Translations under genes and position numbers: made by a program
The notes under the pieces: model-generated
Seen by the model: the letters and a program-made list of their open reading frames with translations, nothing else
What the model was told of the DNA's origin: nothing
Database searches by the model: none
Assembly (NCBI GenBank): GCA_964462945.1
Contig: CAYWZW010000026.1
Coordinates: forward strand, 1-61,415
DNA: 61,415 bases
Direction: 5' to 3'
Source of the DNA: GCA-020343675 sp964462945
GTDB taxonomy: Bacteria > Planctomycetota > Phycisphaerae > Sedimentisphaerales > Anaerobacaceae
Shown here: positions 25,853 through 33,277 of the stretch, piece after piece
How positions within the stretch are numbered: the first letter of the stretch is position 1
Layout: the number at the start of each line of letters is the position of its first letter

Positions 25853-26992
25853 TCAGAAGCTCAAGTACTTGCTTGCTTTTTCGAGCCTGACTTCGGCCTT
25901 TCCCACGTCTTCCATAGACGTGACGCGCCTTTGCTTTCGCTGCTCCAAAATCTTCTGTATGGTTACCGGTCCGAGCCCCGGCACTCTCAGAAGCGAGAGC
26001 TTTGACGCCCGATTTATGTCCACAGGGTAGAACTCAGGGTGTTTCTGCGCCCACACTTGCTTCGGATCGACGGCCAAGGACAGGTTCCCATTATTCTCAA
26101 AGGCAATGTCCGATTCCGCGAAGCCGTATTTGCGAAGCAGAAAGTCCACCTGGTACAGCCGATGCTCTCGCATAAGAACATCGCTTGCCCTTTCCGGCTC
26201 GGCCCGCTCACCGGCTATTGACCCCTCGCCCAATCCGCGCTGGTAAGCGCTGAAATACACTCTGTGCATTTTCAATCGCTCGTACAGCCCGTACATGTAC
26301 TTGACGATTTCCGCGTCCCGTTCACCGGCGGCCCCGACGATAAACTGCGTGGTCTGCTTGACCTTCTCGTACCTTGATCCGCGTCCGGTGAGCCTGCTAA
26401 TCAGCTTGATGGGCTCGATGATGTCCCGGATATACCTTTTCTTCTGCGACAGCTTCGCCAAGTTTTTTTCGCCCGGGGTCTCGATATTGAGCGACACGGC
26501 ACTGGCTAACGACACCGCCTCTTCCACCGCCGCATCGCTGGCGCCGGGAATAATCTTCAAATGGATGTAGCCTTTGAACCGATGCTTTCTCCGCAGTAAT
26601 CTGGCCACTCCATTGAGCCTGTCCATGGTCGCATCGGGCGAGCCTAAAACGCCCGAGCTGAGAAACAGCCCGAAGACTCTTCGCTGATTGTAATAGTCCA
26701 GGAAGACCTTTGCCGTCTCCTCCGGTTTCAGGCTGCACCGGCGAATGTCCATCTGCTCTCTGAGCGGGCAGTACTTGCAGTCGTTTGTGCACGCGTTCGA
26801 CAGCAGCGTCTTAAACAATATGCTCTTTCCCCCGTTCGGGAGTGTCACGGGATATACCCATTTGCCGTCGCCGCTGCGCCGGCGGTGCTCATCCCTGGAC
26901 GTGCTGCATGCGCAGGCCAGGTCATACTGCGAATCAGCGCTGAGTATCTCCAGTTTTTCCTGCGTATCCGGACTGGATAGGATGCCGACCAT
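25853..26992 (-). CDS. radical SAM protein, putative DNA modification/repair type
   Basis: 379 residues. The radical SAM cluster motif is CTNDCKYC (Cys-x3-Cys-x2-Cys). The surroundings (ILFKTLLSNAC..., LGSPDATMDRLN.VARLLR, FKGYIHLKIIPGAS) match the family annotated as putative DNA modification/repair radical SAM proteins. The C-terminal DINRASKLSLLRVPGLGPVTIQKILE is a helix-hairpin-helix DNA-binding motif. Such proteins usually sit beside a uracil-DNA-glycosylase-like partner; none is adjacent here. The reaction is not established. Confidence 0.85.
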   Translation of the reverse strand: MVGILSSPDTQEKLEILSADSQYDLACACSTSRDEHRRRSGDGKWVYPVTLPNGGKSILFKTLLSNACTNDCKYCPLREQMDIRRCSLKPEETAKVFLDYYNQRRVFGLFLSSGVLGSPDATMDRLNGVARLLRRKHRFKGYIHLKIIPGASDAAVEEAVSLASAVSLNIETPGEKNLAKLSQKKRYIRDIIEPIKLISRLTGRGSRYEKVKQTTQFIVGAAGERDAEIVKYMYGLYERLKMHRVYFSAYQRGLGEGSIAGERAEPERASDVLMREHRLYQVDFLLRKYGFAESDIAFENNGNLSLAVDPKQVWAQKHPEFYPVDINRASKLSLLRVPGLGPVTIQKILEQRKQRRVTSMEDVGKAEVRLEKASKYLSF

Positions 26993-27022
26993 CGTTTCTT
27001 ACCTTCGGCGCCTCGCCGCTCT

Positions 27023-27982
27023 TTATCCCGGTTGCACCGCGACCGGCGTCTGGTCCTTGATCACGCTTGTGGCGGCCTGGATCACGCCGGCTATGTCCGC
27101 CAGATTCGTGGGGATAATCATCGAGTTGTTGGTCTGGGCGAGCTTTCCGAATTCGTTCAGGTACTGCTCTGCAATCCGCAGATTGACCGCGTTGATGCCG
27201 CCTCTTTCGTTGATCGCCTTGGCGATCTCCCGGATGCCGTTGGCCGTGGCCTGGGCCACTTTCAAAATCTCCACGGCCCGGCCCTCGGCCTCGTTTATCC
27301 GTTTCTGTTTTTCGCCTTCCGAGCGGGCGATCATTTCCTGCCTGTCACCCTCGGCGCGGTTGATCTTGGCCTGCCTGTCGCCTTCGGATTCGGCAATCGT
27401 CGCCCGCTTCTCCCGCTCGGCCCGCATCTGCTTTTCCATGGCATCTTTGATGCTCTGTGGCGGCATGATGTTCTTGACCTCATAGCGTGTCACCTTTACG
27501 CCCCACGGCTCCGATGCCTTGTCCACGGCGTCAACAATCGCGCTGTTGATCGTCTCCCTTTCCTCAAACGTCTTGTCCAGCTCGAGCTTGCCCATGACGC
27601 TCCTCATCGTCGTCTGAGCTAATTGGGCCGAAGCGAACTGGTAGTTGTTAATTCCGTAGGAGGCTTTCTTGGGATCGACAACCTGCATGTACAGGATGCC
27701 GTCCACTTCGACGGCGATATTGTCCTTCGTGATGCACTGCTGCGGCGTAACGTCGATTGCCTGCTCTTTCAAGGTGTGCTTGTACGAGACCCTGTCCAGA
27801 AACGGGAACAGGACGTGAAAGCCTGCTTCGAGTGTCGTCGAGTACTTTCCAAGCCGCTCGATAATGAACGCCTGTTTCTGAGGGACGATCCTGATGGTCT
27901 TGAGAAAGATAATCAGCGAGAACAAAAGGATTCCGGCAAGAATGATTGTCAACGTAACCCCACTTGGTAATGCTGCCAGCAT
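27023..27982 (-). CDS. SPFH/Band 7 (stomatin-like) membrane protein
   Basis: 319 residues. One N-terminal transmembrane helix (LTIILAGILLFSLIIFL) precedes the SPFH domain, which starts IRIVPQKQAFIIERLGKYSTTLEAGFHVLFPFLD. A long alpha-helical, charged stretch follows (REKRATIAESEGDRQAKINRAEG type), then a hydrophobic C-terminal region. Such slipins/QmcA-like proteins oligomerise into membrane cages that organise microdomains and proteases. The ATG at 27982 with AAAGGAG 6 nt upstream is the true start; the frame upstream to 28192 overlaps the next gene and looks non-coding. It is the last gene of the sigma operon. Confidence 0.92.
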   Translation of the reverse strand: MLAALPSGVTLTIILAGILLFSLIIFLKTIRIVPQKQAFIIERLGKYSTTLEAGFHVLFPFLDRVSYKHTLKEQAIDVTPQQCITKDNIAVEVDGILYMQVVDPKKASYGINNYQFASAQLAQTTMRSVMGKLELDKTFEERETINSAIVDAVDKASEPWGVKVTRYEVKNIMPPQSIKDAMEKQMRAEREKRATIAESEGDRQAKINRAEGDRQEMIARSEGEKQKRINEAEGRAVEILKVAQATANGIREIAKAINERGGINAVNLRIAEQYLNEFGKLAQTNNSMIIPTNLADIAGVIQAATSVIKDQTPVAVQPG

Positions 27983-28035
27983 GGCTATCTCCTTTCCTCT
28001 TGAAACGGTTACTGCGTGATTTCGAACTTCACCAA

Positions 28036-28251
28036 TTATCGTCCGAGCATGGCTATACGCTTCGGTCTTCTCATCATCAGGTAGATCAGTGCGCCGATCC
28101 AACTGGCCGCTGCAATGACCACCACCCAAACGATTCTCTCGTTGCCTTCGGCAGGCTCGTTCTTGATGCAGTCTATCAGCGTCCAGATCCACAGAACGAA
28201 CATGCCGACCACAACGACAAACAACATGAGTATCAACAGAATTTCCAACAT
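28036..28251 (-). CDS. PLDc_N-domain small membrane protein
   Basis: 71 residues with two transmembrane helices. The sequence WIWTLIDCIKNEPAEGNERIVWVVVI...GALIYLMMRRP is the phospholipase-D-nuclease N-terminal (PLDc_N) domain pattern, found alone in many small membrane proteins and at the start of cardiolipin synthases. It has no catalytic HKD motif. AGGAG lies 8 nt upstream. It sits between NfeD and SPFH genes in the same operon. Confidence 0.8.
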   Translation of the reverse strand: MLEILLILMLFVVVVGMFVLWIWTLIDCIKNEPAEGNERIVWVVVIAAASWIGALIYLMMRRPKRIAMLGR

Positions 28252-28262
28252 GCTTGGTGCTC

Positions 28263-28721
28263 CTAAAGGGCCTTGACCTTGAACGTTATATTGTCCTTGC
28301 CGACGATTTCAACGATGGTTCCCTCGGCAATCTCCTGGTCCGCCTGGGCTTCCCAGTGGCTGCCGTGGAATTCCACCTTACCGCCTGACTTCGGCACGAT
28401 TTTTTCCTTCACGACCGCCTGCTGGCCGACAAAGTCTTCGAGGTCGTGCCTGAGGTCCTGTTTCGCTCCCGCGTGCCCGAGAAACACAGCTTTGACCCAC
28501 TTTCTCAAGAGCAGAAGCGACAGAACCGAGGCGGCGATGAAAATGATCAACTGAGTGTTAATTCCGATATCGGTCATCAGACAGACAATCGCAACGACCC
28601 ACGCGCCGACGCCGAAAAAGCCGATAATCAGCCCCGGCAGGCTCAGTTCCAGCACCAGCAGAAAAAGCCCGACCAGGAACCAGACCACTTCGGGCCTTAG
28701 AAAATCTCTAATCGTGTCCAT
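28263..28721 (-). CDS. NfeD-family membrane protein
   Basis: 152 residues. Transmembrane helices cover about residues 13-75 (VVWFLVGLFLLVLELSLPGLIIGFFG and following), and a C-terminal OB-fold domain covers about 90-152 (VGQQAVVKEKIVPKSGGKVEFHG...EGTIVEIVGKDNITFKVK). NfeD proteins act with SPFH proteins, which this operon also encodes. This is the short form without the ClpP-like protease domain. AAAGGAG lies just upstream of the ATG. Confidence 0.9.
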   Translation of the reverse strand: MDTIRDFLRPEVVWFLVGLFLLVLELSLPGLIIGFFGVGAWVVAIVCLMTDIGINTQLIIFIAASVLSLLLLRKWVKAVFLGHAGAKQDLRHDLEDFVGQQAVVKEKIVPKSGGKVEFHGSHWEAQADQEIAEGTIVEIVGKDNITFKVKAL

Positions 28722-28773
28722 CGAATCTCCTTTCGCAAAGACCAGGACAAAGTGTAATTGCCGAGATCGGAAT

Positions 28774-29088
28774 TCACTCGACCACCACCGCCGTGCCGTA
28801 AACCATTATCTCCGCCGCCCTTGGCACAACCTCTGTCGTCGAGAACCTCACCCCGACGATTGCATTGGCGCCGAGCTTTCGCGCCTCTTCGATCATCCGG
28901 TCGATCGACTGCTCGCGCGACTCGGCCATCATCTTAGTATAGTCTGTTATCTCACCTCCGACAACATTGCGAAGGCCGGCCATGATGTCCCTGCCGGCGT
29001 GACGCCCCCGGATGGTATTACCCCGGACAAGCCCCAGGTGCTTTACGACCTTCTTGCCGCAAATCGTATCTGTAGTAGATAAAAGCAT
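28774..29088 (-). CDS. YbjQ family (UPF0145) protein
   Basis: 104 residues, full length for the YbjQ/UPF0145 family. The family signature is clear: VRGNTIRGRHAGRDIMAGLRNVVGGEI.DYT.MM.ESREQ and ARKLGANAIVGVRF. Family members form pentameric rings and have been called heavy-metal-binding on weak grounds; the role is unknown. AAGGAG precedes the ATG, and the gene starts 4 nt after the anti-sigma stop. Confidence 0.92.
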   Translation of the reverse strand: MLLSTTDTICGKKVVKHLGLVRGNTIRGRHAGRDIMAGLRNVVGGEITDYTKMMAESREQSIDRMIEEARKLGANAIVGVRFSTTEVVPRAAEIMVYGTAVVVE

Positions 29089-29092
29089 CGCC

Positions 29093-29539
29093 TTATCTCC
29101 TTACATCCTTATACCTGTCTCTCTTCCAGAAATAAATCCGCTCTCGAAGCACGGACACAAACAGGATGACCAGCCCTGCGAGGAGCGCCAGCAGGCCCAG
29201 CTTGAAAACCAGCTCAATCTCGGGGTCTCTAATAATCTCTTCGATGGCTCTGAAACCGCCGTAGATGGTCAGCAGGATAGCAGCAACCGAAAATAGAATC
29301 CACCCCACACCTCGCTCAATTCGGTTATAGACACCGCCCCAGTAGTCCTGCCATATCCGATCCTCGGGCTCAGCCAACGTTACCTCGTCGGTTATCGCTT
29401 TGAGTCTCTTGAACTCTTCAAGCTCGCCGGCACATTCGGGACACCCGGCCAGATGCTCTTCGAAGCGATGTCTCTGCTCGTCGCTCAGCTCATCGTCCAG
29501 GTAACCCATCATCAGGTCTTTGTAATCATGACATGTCAT
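29093..29539 (-). CDS. zinc-finger anti-sigma factor
   Basis: 148 residues. The cytoplasmic N-terminus has the zf-HC2/ZAS motif His-x3-Cys-x2-Cys (HLAGCPEC, residues 29-36), which binds ECF sigma factors. Two transmembrane helices follow (about 79-95 and 112-132). The C-terminus is short and basic, so there is little outside domain to sense ligands; sensing may rely on the membrane itself or on the operon's NfeD/SPFH proteins. It overlaps the sigma gene by 14 nt, showing coupling. Confidence 0.9.
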   Translation of the reverse strand: MTCHDYKDLMMGYLDDELSDEQRHRFEEHLAGCPECAGELEEFKRLKAITDEVTLAEPEDRIWQDYWGGVYNRIERGVGWILFSVAAILLTIYGGFRAIEEIIRDPEIELVFKLGLLALLAGLVILFVSVLRERIYFWKRDRYKDVRR

Positions 29540-30113
29540 TGATACAACCTCCTTTTCCTGTGCCTAATAATTCTTCAAGTCTCTTGCGGGCATAGTACAA
29601 CCTGCTGGTCACAGTGCCCTTATTGCAGAAAAGGGCCTCTGCGATCTGGTCGTATGACATGTTCTGAAAATGTCGCAATATGATCACTTCACGATGCTTA
29701 TCGTCCAGCTTGCCGATGGCCTGCCAGACCTTGTCTTTCATTTCGTTTCTTCCGGCTACGACCTCGGGGCAGAAGCAATCTTCCGTCGCCGCCACTTCCG
29801 GGCGGCCCTCCGCGTCGAGCGAGCCGGCCTGCCTATACCGCCTTTTTCTCAAATGGCTCACGCATAGATTCTTCAGTATCTGATAGAACCAGGGGAAGAA
29901 CCTCCGGCCGGGCTTGACGTGTTTGATATTCCGATATGCTCGAACAAAGGCCTCTTGTGACAGGTCCATCGCATCTTCGCGATTGCCCACAAGGCCCAAC
30001 GCAATAAAATATGCGTCCTGCATGTACCTATTCACGAAAACCTCGAATGCCTCTGCTGAGCCCCGGCGGCAACGCCGCATCGCTATCGTTTCTTCCTGGC
30101 ACTCGCTCAACAC
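29526..30113 (-). CDS. ECF-type RNA polymerase sigma factor
   Basis: 195 residues. Region 2 reads GNREDAMDLSQEAFVRAYRNI and FFPWFYQILKNLC; region 4 reads KLDDKHREVIILRHFQNMSYDQIAEALFCNKGTVTSRLYYARKRLEE. The start is GTG at 30113 with GGAG 9 nt upstream. It leads a minus-strand operon with its anti-sigma factor, YbjQ, NfeD, PLDc_N and SPFH. By analogy with similar loci it probably controls its own operon and a membrane-stress response. Confidence 0.92.
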   Translation of the reverse strand: MLSECQEETIAMRRCRRGSAEAFEVFVNRYMQDAYFIALGLVGNREDAMDLSQEAFVRAYRNIKHVKPGRRFFPWFYQILKNLCVSHLRKRRYRQAGSLDAEGRPEVAATEDCFCPEVVAGRNEMKDKVWQAIGKLDDKHREVIILRHFQNMSYDQIAEALFCNKGTVTSRLYYARKRLEELLGTGKGGCINDMS

Positions 30114-30645
30114 GCTCTCAGGCTCCGAAAAGCAGACTCTTTCGATTCAAACGCAGGTTCTTCACTTTGTTCTCGCAATAATATACATCTGGAAGAGCGA
30201 ATTTCTTCAAACTATTTTGTATTTGTCGGTAATTCAAAAACCGGCGGCCGGCAGCCAATTAAGAAAGGCCCATACTGAGTCCATCGGCATAGGCCCGGCA
30301 TTGCGGCAAAGCTGTTGTTCAACCTGTCACCCCAGGTCCTCTAATCATGGACCTGCCAGTCTCGGAAAGGCCGAATCGCCGTATGATGGCGAATTGCCAT
30401 TTCGGCCAGACCCGCTCGTCCAGCCACTGATCCGCCAGGATTGCAAAGTCCTTGAAGCTAATCACGGCGTCCTCATGCACGTCATACGCCGGGTGCGGCA
30501 GCAGCTTTCCCAGCTCTTCTCATTTATACCAGATTAACAGCCCATTGGTTGAGGGAAATCCGGGAATGACCGGCACACGTCGCTCGGACAATGTCTGCCG
30601 CACAGCGCATATTCAGCACCTCGCGTTCGTTCTCCCCAGTTCGAC
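30114..30645. other. intergenic region upstream of the sigma operon
   Basis: About 530 bp without an intact gene. An AT-rich segment at about 30170-30240 should hold the sigma operon promoter, but I cannot pick one with confidence. The centre holds the dockerin-like fragment described separately; nothing else is recognised. Confidence 0.45.
30319..30519 (-). pseudogene. fragment of a dockerin-like C-terminus
   Basis: An open stretch of 66 codons, bounded upstream by an in-frame stop (30520-30522) and lacking a start. It reads ...HEDAVISFKDFAILADQWLDE... The 'D.VISFKDFAILA.QWL' segment is the dockerin-like/EF-hand helix common at the C-termini of secreted planctomycetal proteins. The rest of the host gene is missing, so this is probably a decayed remnant. 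The call rests on one motif. Confidence 0.4.
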
Positions 30646-31722
30646 TTACTCTTGGGAAGGTGTGGATGTCTTTTCCTCGGGACGGGCAAGCCGCTGGATG
30701 AGCACTTCGCGGATGGACAGTTCTGCCGATTTGGAAGTGGGGGACTTTGCGACGTATAACCCGATCTTGCCCTTTGCGGGTCCGGCTGTTCGGACCGCTC
30801 CGATTTCGTCGCCGTTGAGCCAGACCTGGACTTTGTTGCCTTCGACCTTGACCGAGATTGTGTTCCAGCTTTCCCGGTCCACGAGGTCTTCTCGGACGTT
30901 CATCAGGGCCAGCCCCTTGTCCGGCATCCAGACGCTCCCGGTGAAGGCCGTCTTGGAATCGCATATCTCGATCCGCGGGCCTCGCTGTGAGCCCTCGCCT
31001 CGCAGCCAGATGCCGGCGTGAATGGGCCACGTTGCCCGGAACGTGACCGCCAGCAGATAGTCCTCGTAGGTAGTCTCGGTCCAAAGCGTGCCGCCTTCGT
31101 CGCCTGTGGCCGGGGTCGCGCGTATCCGGCCGGCCTCAACGGTCCAGGCTGCGGAGCCCGAAGGTTGCCAGCCGGCCAGGTCCCGCCCGTTGAAGGCGGC
31201 CAGCCACTCAGCGGGCTGCCCGTCCCCAGATTGCGTGTTGATGGGCTTGGTAATGTTGTGAGTGCCGTGGCAGTCCGTGCAGACCGAATCCTTCGTCACG
31301 GCCCGTCCGTTCGGGCAAATTCGCCCCGTCCATTTCTGGAAAAAGGCCTCCACCGCCGCAGGGTCCTTATGATCCTGGCGCCCAAAGACTTCGCGTTCCC
31401 CGCCGGGCTTGTGACACGTCGAGCACATTTTCTCGACCTCGGACCGGCCGAACAGAAGGTCCGGCTTGGTCATCAGCATTTCATCGTGCATGTGCTCGAC
31501 CGACGCCCCGTGACAGGCATCGCAGGTGACCCCCACGTCGAGGTGGTCCGTCGTAAGCTCCTCGGTCTTCATGCCGGGATGGCAAACGTAACACTTGCTG
31601 TTCCCACTTGGCTTCTCGGCCTGAGATTGGCCTGCGCGACCAGTCGCCCGGGTTCCGGCGAAAGCGGCAAAAAGAACCGCCCCCGTCATAAGGCACGAAC
31701 CAATTCGAGTTTTTGAGCGCAC
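30646..31722 (-). CDS. tetraheme cytochrome c fused to a DUF1080 domain
   Basis: 358 residues, GTG start with AAGGAG about 8 nt upstream, and a signal peptide. The N-terminal half has four CxxCH haem-binding motifs (44-48, 67-71, 100-104, 148-152), with further histidines nearby as possible distal ligands. From about 172 on (AEWLAAFNGRDLAGWQ...GIWLRGEG...) it is a DUF1080 (3-keto-disaccharide hydrolase-like) concanavalin fold. A fusion of an electron-transfer module to a sugar-binding or hydrolase module would act in the periplasm. The aldo/keto reductase gene lies just upstream on the same strand. Confidence 0.85.
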   Translation of the reverse strand: MRSKTRIGSCLMTGAVLFAAFAGTRATGRAGQSQAEKPSGNSKCYVCHPGMKTEELTTDHLDVGVTCDACHGASVEHMHDEMLMTKPDLLFGRSEVEKMCSTCHKPGGEREVFGRQDHKDPAAVEAFFQKWTGRICPNGRAVTKDSVCTDCHGTHNITKPINTQSGDGQPAEWLAAFNGRDLAGWQPSGSAAWTVEAGRIRATPATGDEGGTLWTETTYEDYLLAVTFRATWPIHAGIWLRGEGSQRGPRIEICDSKTAFTGSVWMPDKGLALMNVREDLVDRESWNTISVKVEGNKVQVWLNGDEIGAVRTAGPAKGKIGLYVAKSPTSKSAELSIREVLIQRLARPEEKTSTPSQE

Positions 31723-31790
31723 CTTTCTCTCCTTCTATATTTGGCCGATTCAAGTGATTCGATGCCCGACCGAGCAGCAAGAAAGAGAAA

Positions 31791-31825
31791 TTCTGTATTC
31801 TGTTTTCTGTGTTCTGTATTCTGCC
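31791..31825. repeat. five tandem 7-bp units
   Basis: Units read TTCTGTA, TTCTGTT, TTCTGTG, TTCTGTA, TTCTGCC, ending right where the aldo/keto reductase stop codon lies. It is a short microsatellite-like array between two genes. Confidence 0.8.
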
Positions 31826-32998
31826 TTAAACGACTTCCCAGTCGCGCAGCCACGCATAATCCGGGGGCAGATTCGCCCACTGCCGGTCGGTGATTTCCAT
31901 CAGCCACTGCTTGTCCGCCGGCGCCATGGCAAACTGACGCGTATAGGAAGCACGTGCGGCGTTCTCGACCTCATAGACCGTTGACAAGCCCGGCACGGTG
32001 GCCGTAATGGACGGGTTGGCCAGAATACACTGGAGCGTCAGCCGGGCCAGATCGTTTTCCGTCTTGCTGCCCACGCCCATGACCGGGAAACTGACTTTGC
32101 CGGAGCTCTCCACGAAAAGACTGCCGCCGAAGTAGGGCTTGATGGTGACGATCCCCACGTTTTTCTCTTTGACGACCTCGAAGATGCTTTGTGTCTGGTC
32201 GGAGCCGTGGCCCGGGTTCTCCTCCTGGACGTTGTCTGTTGTTGGCGGCTTGTCTTTGGCTTTGGTCTTTGCGCTGCAGGGGAAGATGATCATCTCGAAT
32301 TCAGGGTATTTGCCCAAGACGTGCTCGAACCAGGGCCGGCAGTGAGACGACATGCCGAGATGTCTTACTTTGCCTTCCTTGTGGAGCTTCTGGAAAGTCT
32401 CGATAAGGGACTCCACTTCGGCGTCCGTGTTGAGCTGGTCCGTCCCGAGCTGCCCTGACATTTTGGCCTGGGGACGCCAGATGTCGAGGTAGTCGGTCTT
32501 GAGCAGGCGCAGGCACGTCTCGACGTTGAAGGTCTGGTCCTTGACGTTGCAGCGGTCGGACCCGCGAGGGCCGAGGTTGTGGATGTCGGCGCCGACGTGC
32601 ATTTTTTCCCGGCGACCCTTAATCGCCTCGCCATAGCACAGGCACTCAGCCGCAGTAGTGATGTCCAGGTAGTTGATGCCCGAATCGATGCAGGCGCTGA
32701 CGACCTCGGTGCGGTTCTTGGCGACGTCCTCGGGCACCTCTTCGTTGGCGAAGCTGTCCCAGTATCGGCCTGCGTTGCGGTTCTTCCAGTGCCCGCCCAG
32801 ACTGACCTCGGAAACCATCAGGTTCGTTTTGCCTAATTTGCGGTACTGCATCTTCGGGTGGAAATTGAGGATTTTCGCTTCACCGGCGGAGCCGGTTGCG
32901 GCTTGTCCCTGACCGGCAAGCGCCCCGGCAATCGTTCCCGCCGCGGCCAAAGATGTATTCCGCATAAAATCTCTTCGTGAAAGGTCGTTCTTCTTCAT
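31826..32998 (-). CDS. aldo/keto reductase with Tat signal
   Basis: 390 residues. LSRRDFMRNTSLAAAGTIAG is a twin-arginine signal. The aldo/keto reductase barrel begins MQYRKLGKTNLMVSEVSLGG and continues with DSGINYLDITTAAECLCYGEAI, where the usual catalytic Asp and Tyr positions are recognisable. KTDYLDIW and VRHLGMSSHCRPWFE follow. The ATG at 32998 has AAGGAG 7 nt upstream; an ATG at 33016 is less likely. Export of a cofactor-binding reductase fits the phylum's habit of periplasmic sugar oxidoreductases. It may be cotranscribed with the cytochrome-DUF1080 gene. Confidence 0.85.
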   Translation of the reverse strand: MKKNDLSRRDFMRNTSLAAAGTIAGALAGQGQAATGSAGEAKILNFHPKMQYRKLGKTNLMVSEVSLGGHWKNRNAGRYWDSFANEEVPEDVAKNRTEVVSACIDSGINYLDITTAAECLCYGEAIKGRREKMHVGADIHNLGPRGSDRCNVKDQTFNVETCLRLLKTDYLDIWRPQAKMSGQLGTDQLNTDAEVESLIETFQKLHKEGKVRHLGMSSHCRPWFEHVLGKYPEFEMIIFPCSAKTKAKDKPPTTDNVQEENPGHGSDQTQSIFEVVKEKNVGIVTIKPYFGGSLFVESSGKVSFPVMGVGSKTENDLARLTLQCILANPSITATVPGLSTVYEVENAARASYTRQFAMAPADKQWLMEITDRQWANLPPDYAWLRDWEVV

Positions 32999-33217
32999 CG
33001 GTTTTCTCCTTTTCAATTCGAGATGGTTTTGGTGCTACTGCTCAAAATCAAAACGGCATTTGCCATCGAGCGCCCTTTAGGTTCTGTAAGTCGCAATCCG
33101 ACTCAAGAGTATCATTACGCAGTGGCGCTAAAATGTCAACTCTTTTTTCTGTCGTGTTCTTCCCGTGTCGCGCCGATGCAGGCGGAATGTCCTGGCGCCT
33201 CGCTGCGGAGAATCGGC

Positions 33218-33246
33218 TTGTGGGCGCAAGAGGGCTCTGCTATACT
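33218..33246 (+). promoter_or_regulatory. candidate sigma70-type promoter
   Basis: TTGTGG (33218-33223) and TATACT (33241-33246) are 17 bp apart, about 30 nt before the ATG of the spermidine-synthase-like gene. The -35 is weak. Confidence 0.4.
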
Positions 33247-33277
33247 CTTGCTCGGCAGAAGATAAGGATAGACACGT

